DNA of 64,000 nt from CAYVOV01 sp964453525 (GTDB lineage: Bacteria; Chloroflexota; Dehalococcoidia; Dehalococcoidales; UBA2162), in contig CAYVOV010000016.1 of NCBI GenBank assembly GCA_964453525.1, positions 1 through 64,000 on the forward strand, in the 5' to 3' direction. Under the pieces are notes generated by a model. The model was not told where the DNA came from and did no database searches. It saw only the letters and a program-made list of their open reading frames with translations. The stretch's first letter is position 1; each line of letters starts with the position of its first letter. Position numbers and translations under genes: made by a program. Below are positions 16,517 through 23,668 of the stretch, in pieces.

Positions 16517-17515
16517 TCATCCGCCAATCTGGCACATCGGGCGCCCGTCAGTTTCCGGGGCAAGTTTCCCGGCCAGGTTATGCTGCTCTCTCTTCAGGTT
16601 TACCGCCTGATGGATAAGGCTTTTCAGTTCATCGTTGCTCGCCCCGTTTCTTAATGCTTCCTTGAGGTTGACCTCCTCCTCCGCCAGCAGGCAGGGGCGC
16701 AGGTGCCCGTCCGAGGTTATTCGCAGACGGTTGCAGCTATGGCAGAAATGTTCTGTCATCGGGGTGATAAAGCCTACCGTACCTTTGGCGTCCGGGAACT
16801 TATAATATCTGGCCGGACCATTGCCTTCCGGGCCGGCGTAAGGCTCAAGTTTACCCAGGACCTGGATACGCTCCATTATTTCTTGAGTTGAAACCATCCC
16901 GGTGACCTGACCATTGGGAGTACTGATAGGCATAAATTCTATGTACCTTGTATGCCAGCCTTCGTTAATGCTCTTCCGGGCGAAATCCACAACCTCGTCA
17001 TCGTTTATATCCCGCAGAACAACCATGTTTATCTTTACCGGTTCCAGCCCGGCTTTATGGGCAGCTTCTATACCGGCCAGTACTGCTTCCAGTTTGTCCT
17101 GGCCGGTAATCTGCCTGAACCTTTCTCTTTTCAATGTATCCAGGCTGATGTTTACCCGTTTCAAACCGGCCTCTTTTAGCTCTTCGGCATACCTATCGAG
17201 CATTATTCCGTTGCTTGTCAGAGAAATATCGTCTATACCCTCTATTCCGGCAATCATTCTTACCAGGCGGCAGAAGTGCGGGCGCATCAGGGGCTCACCA
17301 CCGGTCAGGCGTACCTTGCTGATTCCCATATCGGCAGCCACCCGGACAATTCTTTCAATCTCTTCATAAGAAAGAACATCTTCATGCCGGAGGCGAGGTA
17401 TTTCGCCCACCGAACAGTAACTGCAGTTCAGATTACAGTGGTCGGTCACCGATATCCTCAGGTAGTTAATCTGGCGCTGCCAGGAATCATAAAGACCCGT
17501 TGTTTTTCTATCCAT
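16517..17515 (-). CDS. moaA: GTP 3',8-cyclase MoaA (radical SAM)
   Basis: A 332-residue radical SAM enzyme. The N-terminal cluster motif is C27-x3-C31-x2-C34 (DHCNLNCSYCSVGE) and the C-terminal cluster motif is HFCHSCNRLRITSDGHLRPC, the two [4Fe-4S] sites specific to MoaA. It also has the GGEPLMRP SAM segment. It converts GTP to 3',8-cyclo-7,8-dihydro-GTP, the first step of molybdopterin synthesis. Its start overlaps the preceding ABC ATPase gene by 8 bp, tying cofactor synthesis to metal uptake. Confidence 0.97.
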   Translation of the reverse strand: MDRKTTGLYDSWQRQINYLRISVTDHCNLNCSYCSVGEIPRLRHEDVLSYEEIERIVRVAADMGISKVRLTGGEPLMRPHFCRLVRMIAGIEGIDDISLTSNGIMLDRYAEELKEAGLKRVNISLDTLKRERFRQITGQDKLEAVLAGIEAAHKAGLEPVKINMVVLRDINDDEVVDFARKSINEGWHTRYIEFMPISTPNGQVTGMVSTQEIMERIQVLGKLEPYAGPEGNGPARYYKFPDAKGTVGFITPMTEHFCHSCNRLRITSDGHLRPCLLAEEEVNLKEALRNGASNDELKSLIHQAVNLKREQHNLAGKLAPETDGRPMCQIGG

Positions 17516-18572
17516 TCCCTTTCTCTTCGAATACGTTCACGTCCGATGCCTCAAACGATATAATTGCTTTCTGACCTTCCTTCGGGTCCAGTTCCTTGAG
17601 CGAGCGGCGGAGAATAAGGCAGGTAAATCGGGGAGGAATGTCCACGGTGATATATGTGAACGTGCCACGGTCTACAATCCGGGTGATGGTACCTTCGAGG
17701 CAATTCGATGTTTTCGGAGATATCAGCTCTGTGGAAATTGAGATGTCCTCCGGACGTATTGAAGCATGAAGCTCACCTCTCAACGGGGTGTTTACGGCCA
17801 GTTTAACCCCGTCGACAGAGAAAACACTTTGCCCGTCAGGGCTGTCCGTCACCTCTCCTTTAAAGATATTGCGTGCCATCAGGAAACGGGCGACGTATTC
17901 CGACTTCGGCTGGCGGAATATCTCCTCCGGTGTTCCTATCTGTAATATCTCACCCTGTTTAATAACCGCAATGCGGTCGCCGAGGGCTATTGCTTCTTCG
18001 AAATTGTGAGTCACGTGAATAGTTGTCAGTTCAAGGCGGTTATGCAGGTCTTTGAGGTCGCGCTCGTAGTCCTCTTTCGTCTCGGAATCAACGGCGCTCA
18101 AGGGCTCATCCAGTATCAGGAGGTCGGGTTTTATGGCGATTGCCCTGGCCAGAGCGATTTTCTGGCTTTCCCCTCCGCTTAAAGACATCGGCCTTTTATC
18201 AAGGAGGTTTTCGATGCCGAGAAGCTCAATCACCCGGTCAACGGCTTTCTTAATCTCTTTTTGCTTCCTGTTCTTCCACATCAGCCCGAAAGAGATATTA
18301 TCGCGGACTGTCAGGTGCCGGTAGAGGGCATAGTCCTGATAGGCAAAGCCGATGTTTCTATGCTCCAGATTCAGGTCAGTTACATTCCTGCCGTTAATCC
18401 AGACCTGACCGCTTCTGACCGGGGTCAGTCCGGCGATTGATTCCAGAAGTACCGTCTTACCGGAGCCGGTCGGTCCGAGAAGGACGAAGTACTCTCCATC
18501 CTTCACGTCAAGACTCACATTTTTCAGGAAAAAGCTGCCCAGTTGAACACATAAATCCTTTACTTCTAACAT
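17508..18572 (-). CDS. ABC transporter ATPase, molybdate/tungstate type (ModC/WtpC-like)
   Basis: A 354-residue ATPase with Walker A GPTGSGKT (about residues 33-40), signature LSGGESQKIALARAIA, Walker B LLILDEPLSAVD and a switch histidine in IHVTHNFEEA. After about residue 235 a TOBE/MOP-like domain follows, which binds oxyanions in ModC-type proteins. It is the second of two adjacent ATPases and overlaps moaA. It may pair with TupB or with a molybdate permease elsewhere. Confidence 0.88.
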   Translation of the reverse strand: MLEVKDLCVQLGSFFLKNVSLDVKDGEYFVLLGPTGSGKTVLLESIAGLTPVRSGQVWINGRNVTDLNLEHRNIGFAYQDYALYRHLTVRDNISFGLMWKNRKQKEIKKAVDRVIELLGIENLLDKRPMSLSGGESQKIALARAIAIKPDLLILDEPLSAVDSETKEDYERDLKDLHNRLELTTIHVTHNFEEAIALGDRIAVIKQGEILQIGTPEEIFRQPKSEYVARFLMARNIFKGEVTDSPDGQSVFSVDGVKLAVNTPLRGELHASIRPEDISISTELISPKTSNCLEGTITRIVDRGTFTYITVDIPPRFTCLILRRSLKELDPKEGQKAIISFEASDVNVFEEKGNG

Positions 18573-18591
18573 CGCCGTTCCTTTTCAAGGG

Positions 18592-19680
18592 CTAGGTATT
18601 ACCGTCTCTCTTAATCACGTGGACTCCGGTGGCTTTAAAGCTGGCGTATACCTGCCTGCCCTTTTCCAGCCCCAGTTCCCCGGCTGACCTTTTTGTAACA
18701 AGTACCACCAGCGTGAAGCCACAGTCTACATAAACACGGGTAAGAGCGCCGAAGGTAACTGAGCTTCTTATTTTACCAGTAAATGAGTTCCTGGCGCTAG
18801 TTGATATTTTTGAAGTGGCGATTGTTATATCTTCCGGTCGGATGCAGGCGCTGACCTTCTCTCCCACCGGGTAATCCGAGATTGCTTCGATAATCCCGCG
18901 GCCGGTGTCTATCGCTATATGATTGTCCTGGCCTGATATCACTTCTCCGTCGATTATGTTTTCAACCCCGACAAAGGAAGCCACCTCTTTGTTGCGGGGA
19001 GAGCTGAAGACATCCGGCCACTCTCCGGTCTGTAAAATTTCTCCGTTTAGCAGTACCGCCACCCGGTCAGCCATCCGCTGTCCCTGGGACATATCATGTG
19101 TTGCCATGATTGTGGTGATGTTATTACGGTGAATAATGTCGGTCAATAGTTCTTCTATTTTTGATGCCGAGACAGGGTCTAGGTTGGCGCTCGGTTCGTC
19201 GAGTAGTAAAACCTCCGGTTCACTGACTACAGCCCTGGCGACGGCTACCCTCTGTACCTCTCCACCGGATAGGGTGCGGGCATTCCTGTTCTTGTAGTCG
19301 GAGAGTCCTACCATATCAAGGATAGCCTTTGTTTTTTCTTTAACGGCACTTTTTTCTAGGCGCCGCCACCTCAGCCCGGTAGCTACATTATCATATACGC
19401 TCATATTGAATACCACCGGCTTCTGAAGTACAAAAGACATCCGGCGGCGTATTTCAAGCCTTTTCCCGGCTGATTCGGCGGTATCGATACCATCGAAATA
19501 TATCTTTCCTGATGCGGGCAGGTCGAGCATATTCAACAGCCTGAGGAGGGTTGTCTTGCCGGCACCGGTGGGGCCGATAAGAGCAAAAACTTCTCCCTTA
19601 TCAACCTTCAGGTTGATATTGTTTAAAATATCCCGCTCATTGAATCTCTGATATAGTTTTACTGTTTCAAGTAGTGACAT
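18592..19680 (-). CDS. ABC transporter ATPase, tungstate type (TupC-like)
   Basis: A 362-residue ATPase. Walker A is GPTGAGKTT (about residues 34-42), the signature is LSGGEVQRVAVARAVV, Walker B is VLLLDEPSANLDP, and TIMATHDMSQGQ carries the switch histidine. A C-terminal TOBE-like region (from about residue 240) is present, as in the partner at 17508. It begins 2 bp before the permease gene ends in transcription order, so it is the most likely motor for TupB. Confidence 0.88.
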   Translation of the reverse strand: MSLLETVKLYQRFNERDILNNINLKVDKGEVFALIGPTGAGKTTLLRLLNMLDLPASGKIYFDGIDTAESAGKRLEIRRRMSFVLQKPVVFNMSVYDNVATGLRWRRLEKSAVKEKTKAILDMVGLSDYKNRNARTLSGGEVQRVAVARAVVSEPEVLLLDEPSANLDPVSASKIEELLTDIIHRNNITTIMATHDMSQGQRMADRVAVLLNGEILQTGEWPDVFSSPRNKEVASFVGVENIIDGEVISGQDNHIAIDTGRGIIEAISDYPVGEKVSACIRPEDITIATSKISTSARNSFTGKIRSSVTFGALTRVYVDCGFTLVVLVTKRSAGELGLEKGRQVYASFKATGVHVIKRDGNT

Positions 19681-19682
19681 TA

Positions 19683-20369
19683 TTACCTCTGCTGTATCCT
19701 GTTCAAGAGTATATTGGCAATTAGGGCAAGGAAGATTAGAATAATGCCCAGGGCAAGTGAAAGCTCTATATCTCCTTTTGAGCTTTCAAGTGATATTGCC
19801 GTAGTAATAACTCTGGTGAAACCCCTGATATTGCCGCCGATCATCAAAGATATTCCTACCTCGGAAATTGCCCTGCCGAATCCCATAATAAATGCTGCCA
19901 TAACGGCGAACCTGGCTTCTTTCAAAATAAGGAACATGATTTGAGGCCCGCTGGCGCCGAGTGAACGTGCCGTATCTATCAATGCTTTGTCCACTCCGCT
20001 GAGTGCTGAAATGGTCAGGCCGAGCAGTATCGGGGTAATGAGTATCATCTGCCCTATAATAATAGCAGTGGGCGTGAATAGCAGACCGAGTCCACCGAGT
20101 GGTCCTGCCCTGGATAGAAAAACAAGAACCAGCAGACCGACAGCTACGGTGGGTATGAAGTACAGAGTTTGAATCAGGTTTACCAGGGCTCTTTTGCCGG
20201 GAAAGCTATTGAAGTGGATGAGGCTTGCCAACGGTATACAGATAATGGAGGCAAGAACAGTCGAGGTTGCAGCAATCCTCAGTGACCTGCCGGCTATCTC
20301 TATTACTTCCGGGTCAAGAGTAACGATGAGTTCTAAGGCTTTAATGAAGCCCTGCCAGAGTTCTTCCAT
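19683..20369 (-). CDS. tupB: Tungstate ABC transporter permease (TupB-like)
   Basis: A 228-residue membrane protein with about five to six hydrophobic helices. The cytoplasmic coupling loop DTARSLGASGPQIMFLILKEAR (about residues 136-157) is the ABC permease EAA motif, and MGFGRAISEVGISLMIGGNI is typical of TupB/ModB-like permeases. It lies between tupA and the ATPases in one operon. Confidence 0.9.
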   Translation of the reverse strand: MEELWQGFIKALELIVTLDPEVIEIAGRSLRIAATSTVLASIICIPLASLIHFNSFPGKRALVNLIQTLYFIPTVAVGLLVLVFLSRAGPLGGLGLLFTPTAIIIGQMILITPILLGLTISALSGVDKALIDTARSLGASGPQIMFLILKEARFAVMAAFIMGFGRAISEVGISLMIGGNIRGFTRVITTAISLESSKGDIELSLALGIILIFLALIANILLNRIQQR

Positions 20370-20461
20370 ATTTATTTACCGTGTCCGGACTATTCCAGTT
20401 TAATTATGAAATACTTTCTCCTGCAAGAATATTTATAACCTTATCTATAGTTGCTTGAGCA

Positions 20462-20515
20462 AAGTCCCATTCCCCCTCCCTTTATTAAGGGGAGGGGGAC
20501 ACAGGAGGAGAGGTA
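20462..20515. repeat. Short family A-like hairpin fragment
   Basis: A CCCCCTCCCTTTATTAAGGGGAGGGGG palindrome (27 bases, loop included, near 20471-20497) with a trailing ACACAGGAGGAGAGG resembles the family A end. It occupies the spacer between tupA and tupB. Confidence 0.4.
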
Positions 20516-20531
20516 AATGGGTAGGTGTGTT

Positions 20532-21449
20532 CTATTCGGGCTCCGCTCCGGCGCAGGGAGTAAACAACTGCGTCCCGTATTCATCTACTCCGTATTTGCC
20601 GATAAGGTCCTGTATTTTTGGCGAGGTAAGAAAAGTGACCAGGTTTTTAGCCATGTCAACATTTTTCACCGGGACTTTATCAGGATTAACGGCAATGGCT
20701 GAGTAGACATTGAGCAGAATATCGCCTTTGTCAACTATAGGCACAAGGTCAACCTGACCCTTATAGGAAAGATAGGTGCCCATGTCGGTAAGGGTATAAG
20801 CCTCTTTTTCACTTGCCATCATCAGTGTCGGTCCCATGCCGCTGCCTGCCTCAATATACCAGGTGCCGGCGTCCTGCACCTCCGAGTATTCGTAGCCTGC
20901 TCCTGCCCAGATTGCCTTTTCTTTGCCGTGCGTGCCGGAGTCATCTCCTCTTGAAACGAAACTGCCGCTGCCGGTATCCATAAGTTTCTTAAAAGCATCC
21001 TCCGGCTCCATCCCCTTGATGCCTGCCGGGTCCGACTCAGGTCCGACAATAAGGAAATAGTTATAGGCGAAAGGGACGCGCTCAATGCCGTAGCCATCAG
21101 CAACGAAGGCTTCCTCTCGTGATTTCGAGTGAACGGTGATGACATCTACGTCTCCCCGGGTACCGTATTCAATCGCTTTGCCGGTACCAGCGTACATTAC
21201 ATCAAGCTCTAAATCATACATCTCTTCAAACATCGGCTCCAGGTAGCCCCAGAGACCGGTGTCGTACAGGCTGGTGGTGGTTGCTACCCTCAGTCTTTGC
21301 TGTGCCTTCAAGGGCGCTGAAGTATCCTGTTTTACCTGCACTGTTGTTTCTTCTTCGGCTACTTCAGAAGTTGCGCAACCGATAGCGCCGATAAGCATAC
21401 CCGCCAGCAGCAAAAAAGTTAATAAATAACGAAATATTTTTTTCAACAT
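20532..21449 (-). CDS. tupA: Tungstate-binding lipoprotein (TupA-like)
   Basis: A 305-residue periplasmic-type binding protein. A lipoprotein signal ends at C25 (MLIGAIGC). The mature protein has the TTTSLYDTGLWG motif (about residues 57-68), the hallmark of TupA, plus DVDVITVHSK and SRGDDSGTHGKEK. TupA binds tungstate with very high affinity. The gene sits behind the promoter, candidate riboswitch and terminator at 21495-21725 and leads the operon running to moaC. Tungstate specificity is inferred from the TTTS motif and from the AOR genes nearby. Confidence 0.92.
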   Translation of the reverse strand: MLKKIFRYLLTFLLLAGMLIGAIGCATSEVAEEETTVQVKQDTSAPLKAQQRLRVATTTSLYDTGLWGYLEPMFEEMYDLELDVMYAGTGKAIEYGTRGDVDVITVHSKSREEAFVADGYGIERVPFAYNYFLIVGPESDPAGIKGMEPEDAFKKLMDTGSGSFVSRGDDSGTHGKEKAIWAGAGYEYSEVQDAGTWYIEAGSGMGPTLMMASEKEAYTLTDMGTYLSYKGQVDLVPIVDKGDILLNVYSAIAVNPDKVPVKNVDMAKNLVTFLTSPKIQDLIGKYGVDEYGTQLFTPCAGAEPE

Positions 21450-21494
21450 TGGTCCTCTTTTCTATTCTTTCTTCGGTTATTTCCTGCACAGTCC

Positions 21495-21522
21495 AATAAA
21501 AAAGCACCTCGAAGGAGGTGCT
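21495..21522 (-). terminator. Intrinsic terminator upstream of tupA
   Basis: On the minus strand AGCACCTCC, loop TTCG-like, and GAGGTGCT are followed by TTTTTTATT. It lies between the candidate riboswitch and tupA, where a transcriptional off-switch would be expected. Confidence 0.85.
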
Positions 21523-21690
21523 CTGCCGAACCGGGCTGACGCCGTCATTACAGTCTCCTTTCCGAACACGGGAGGTACAAGGGTTTCCCCTTGTGCCCTA
21601 TCGGTTGCGTCCCATAGGCAAAATACCGTTAGGTACCGCAACTCGGAGGCTCATATTCAATTTTTTATGTGCATTCCTGTCTTACAGGCA
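21523..21690 (-). ncRNA. Candidate molybdenum/tungsten cofactor riboswitch (Moco/Tuco RNA motif)
   Basis: The 5' leader of tupA is structured. It contains GAGCCTCCGAG, a GTTGCG/CGCAAC stem enclosing a GCCTAT/ATAGGGC pairing, the hairpin ACAAGGGGAAACCCTTGT, and CCTCCCGTGTTCGGAAAGGAG just before the terminator. The CCUCC...GGAAAGGAG element resembles the Moco/Tuco RNA class as I remember it. The position in front of a tungstate uptake and moaA-moaC operon fits well. The class assignment is from memory and has not been tested against a covariance model. Confidence 0.65.
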
Positions 21691-21695
21691 CGATT

Positions 21696-21725
21696 AGTAT
21701 ATCAGACTGTCTGTTGTGAAGTCAA
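21696..21725 (-). promoter_or_regulatory. Promoter of the tup-moa operon
   Basis: Read on the minus strand, TTGACT (21725-21720), an 18-bp spacer and TATACT (21701-21696) precede the structured leader. Transcription would start near 21689, giving a leader of about 240 nt. Confidence 0.65.
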
Positions 21726-21758
21726 CAATTAATAGCTGGATTACTTCAAATGGGTGCC

Positions 21759-21787
21759 TTGTGTAATATTCTTTTTGCAAGTATAAT
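21759..21787 (+). promoter_or_regulatory. Promoter for truncated methyltransferase-like frame
   Basis: TTGTGT (21759-21764), 17-bp spacer, perfect TATAAT (21782-21787), 20 bp before the ATG at 21807, with TGAGGAG between. Confidence 0.5.
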
Positions 21788-21806
21788 CCATAGTCTGTGA
21801 GGAGAT

Positions 21807-21905
21807 ATGAAAGAATACAAAGGATATAAAACTATAGAAGGAGACTGGCCATGGTTTTATCAGGAGTTCCCTGAAATCTCTTTTTTTGATTCTGTTTTCT
21901 TCTAG
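21807..21905 (+). pseudogene. Gene remnant, 32-residue frame resembling the start of a class I methyltransferase
   Basis: The frame reads MKEYKGYKTIEGDWPWFYQE and ends 10 bp before a family C repeat. The start resembles SAM-dependent methyltransferases, which continue well past this point. It has a good promoter and GAGGAG binding site but no body, so it looks like a gene whose 3' part was lost at the repeat. A genuine short peptide cannot be excluded. Confidence 0.4.
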
Positions 21906-21915
21906 TTTGTTCATC

Positions 21916-22005
21916 TGTCATTGCGAGCCGAAGGCGAAGCAATCACCACGTTCGAAAGAGGAGATTGCCACGTCGTCCGCCAAAGGCGGACTCCTCGCAA
22001 TGACA
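21916..22005. repeat. Family C palindromic repeat
   Basis: The ends TGTCATTGCGAG and CTCGCAATGACA are exact inverted repeats. The interior has GAAGCAATC, GATTGCCACGTCGTCCGCC and GGCGGACTC, which pair with each other. It is 90 bp with no ORF. Other copies are at 28818, 46836 and 59804. Confidence 0.8.
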
Positions 22006-22021
22006 TTGTATATTTTTCAAT

Positions 22022-23524
22022 CTAGCTCGTAGCCCAGCCGCGAGCCCGTTCGACGGCGCGTTTCCAATCGGCGTACAGGGATTCCCGCTGGTCAGCGGAC
22101 ATAGCCGGTTCGAAAATCCTGGCGGCACGCCACTTACCGGCGATTTCAGCAGTGTCCTTCCATAAGCCGACTGCCAGGCCTGCCAGATAGGCGGCTCCCA
22201 GGGCGGTGGTCTCGGCAATTGCCGCCACCTGGATAGGCACTCCCAGGATATCGGACTGAAACTGCATGAGGAATTCGTTGGCGGTGCCCCCGCCGTCTAC
22301 CCGCAGCAGAGGGACTTCAAGCCCGGCTTCCGTTCCCATAGCCTCGATAACGTCACGCGCCTGATAGGCAATAGCCTCCAGTGTGGCTCTGGCAAGATGT
22401 CCGCCTGTGGCTCCCCGGGTAAGCCCGACTATTGTACCACGGGCGTACATATCCCAGTGAGGAGCGCCGAGCCCGGCAAGTGCCGGCACGAAATAAACTC
22501 CACCGTTATCGGATACGGAGCGAGCCAGAGTTTCGCTTTCGGCGGCGCTGGCTATTATGCCGAGCCCGTCCCGCAGCCACTGGACTGCGGCTCCGGTGAC
22601 GAAGATACTTCCCTCCATGGCGTAGCTGACTCTGCCTTCCAGTCCCCAGGCAAGGGTTGTAACGAGTCCTTTCTCGGAACTTACCGGTTTTTCACCTGTA
22701 TTGAGCAGGACAAAAGAGCCGGTCCCGTAGGTATTCTTTGCCATGCCGCTCTCATAGCACGCCTGCCCGAAAAGGGCTGCCTGCTGGTCACCGGCGATGC
22801 CGCCGATGGCTACCGGGGAATCTCCGAGAAGACCGGCGGCAGTCTCACCGTATACCTGACTTGAGGGCACAACGGTGGGAAGGACTGCCTCCGGGATATC
22901 AAGCACATCCATTAGCTCCTTATCCCATTCCAGGGTGTGGATATTGTACAGCATGGTACGGCTGGCGTTACTGTAGTCGGTAATATGAGCAGCGCCACCG
23001 GTAAGGTTCCAGACCAGCCAGCTATCTACGGTGCCGAAGAGGAGGTCGCCCTGTTCGGCTCTTACCTGCCCCTGCGGGATATTGTCCAGAATCCAGCGGA
23101 GCTTGGTGGCGGAGAAATAGGCGTCTATGATTAATCCGGTCTTTTCCATAATCGGCTGGCTCAAGCCTTTTTGCTTAAGGTCTTCGCACAAAGCGGCAGT
23201 GCGCCGGCACTGCCAGACGATGGCATTGGTAACCGGCTTCCCGGTCTGGCGGTCCCAGACGATTGTTGTCTCCCGCTGGTTGGTGATTCCAAGACCGGTT
23301 ACGCGGGAGGCGGGCAAATTTGCTTTGTCAAGTGCTTCCCGGGCGACCGATAGCGAGCTTTCCCAGAGTTCTAGGGCATCCTGCTCAACCCAGCCGGGCT
23401 GGGGGTAAATCTGGCGAACCTCGCGGTAAGCGCTGGAAACTACCTGTCCCTCTTTATTAAAGAGCAGGGCGGTGCTTCCCGTCGTCCCCTGGTCTATAGC
23501 CAGTATATAAATTTCGTTTGACAT
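22022..23524 (-). CDS. glpK: Glycerol kinase
   Basis: A FGGY-family kinase of about 500 residues, normal for GlpK. It has the phosphate loop LAIDQGTTGSTALLFN at the start, the FGGY signature-like GGIAGDQQAALFGQ and YGTGSFVLLNTG segments, and DGGGTANEFLMQFQSDI with the second ATP contact. It makes glycerol 3-phosphate from glycerol and ATP. The start is taken at the ATG at 23524; another ATG 12 bp upstream is equally possible, as neither has a clear binding site. No glpF, glpD or glpA gene is adjacent. Confidence 0.95.
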   Translation of the reverse strand: MSNEIYILAIDQGTTGSTALLFNKEGQVVSSAYREVRQIYPQPGWVEQDALELWESSLSVAREALDKANLPASRVTGLGITNQRETTIVWDRQTGKPVTNAIVWQCRRTAALCEDLKQKGLSQPIMEKTGLIIDAYFSATKLRWILDNIPQGQVRAEQGDLLFGTVDSWLVWNLTGGAAHITDYSNASRTMLYNIHTLEWDKELMDVLDIPEAVLPTVVPSSQVYGETAAGLLGDSPVAIGGIAGDQQAALFGQACYESGMAKNTYGTGSFVLLNTGEKPVSSEKGLVTTLAWGLEGRVSYAMEGSIFVTGAAVQWLRDGLGIIASAAESETLARSVSDNGGVYFVPALAGLGAPHWDMYARGTIVGLTRGATGGHLARATLEAIAYQARDVIEAMGTEAGLEVPLLRVDGGGTANEFLMQFQSDILGVPIQVAAIAETTALGAAYLAGLAVGLWKDTAEIAGKWRAARIFEPAMSADQRESLYADWKRAVERARGWATS

Positions 23525-23668
23525 AATGATATCCATTCCGGATTTTTATTGACTTCAATTAGCTTATCACGCCAGGCGATGAACGGACAACAGGTCTGTC
23601 TTAACCAATGATGAATATGACTACGCATGTCCCGCCACTAATCCCAAAGTGGGCGGGTCTAATCCGCC

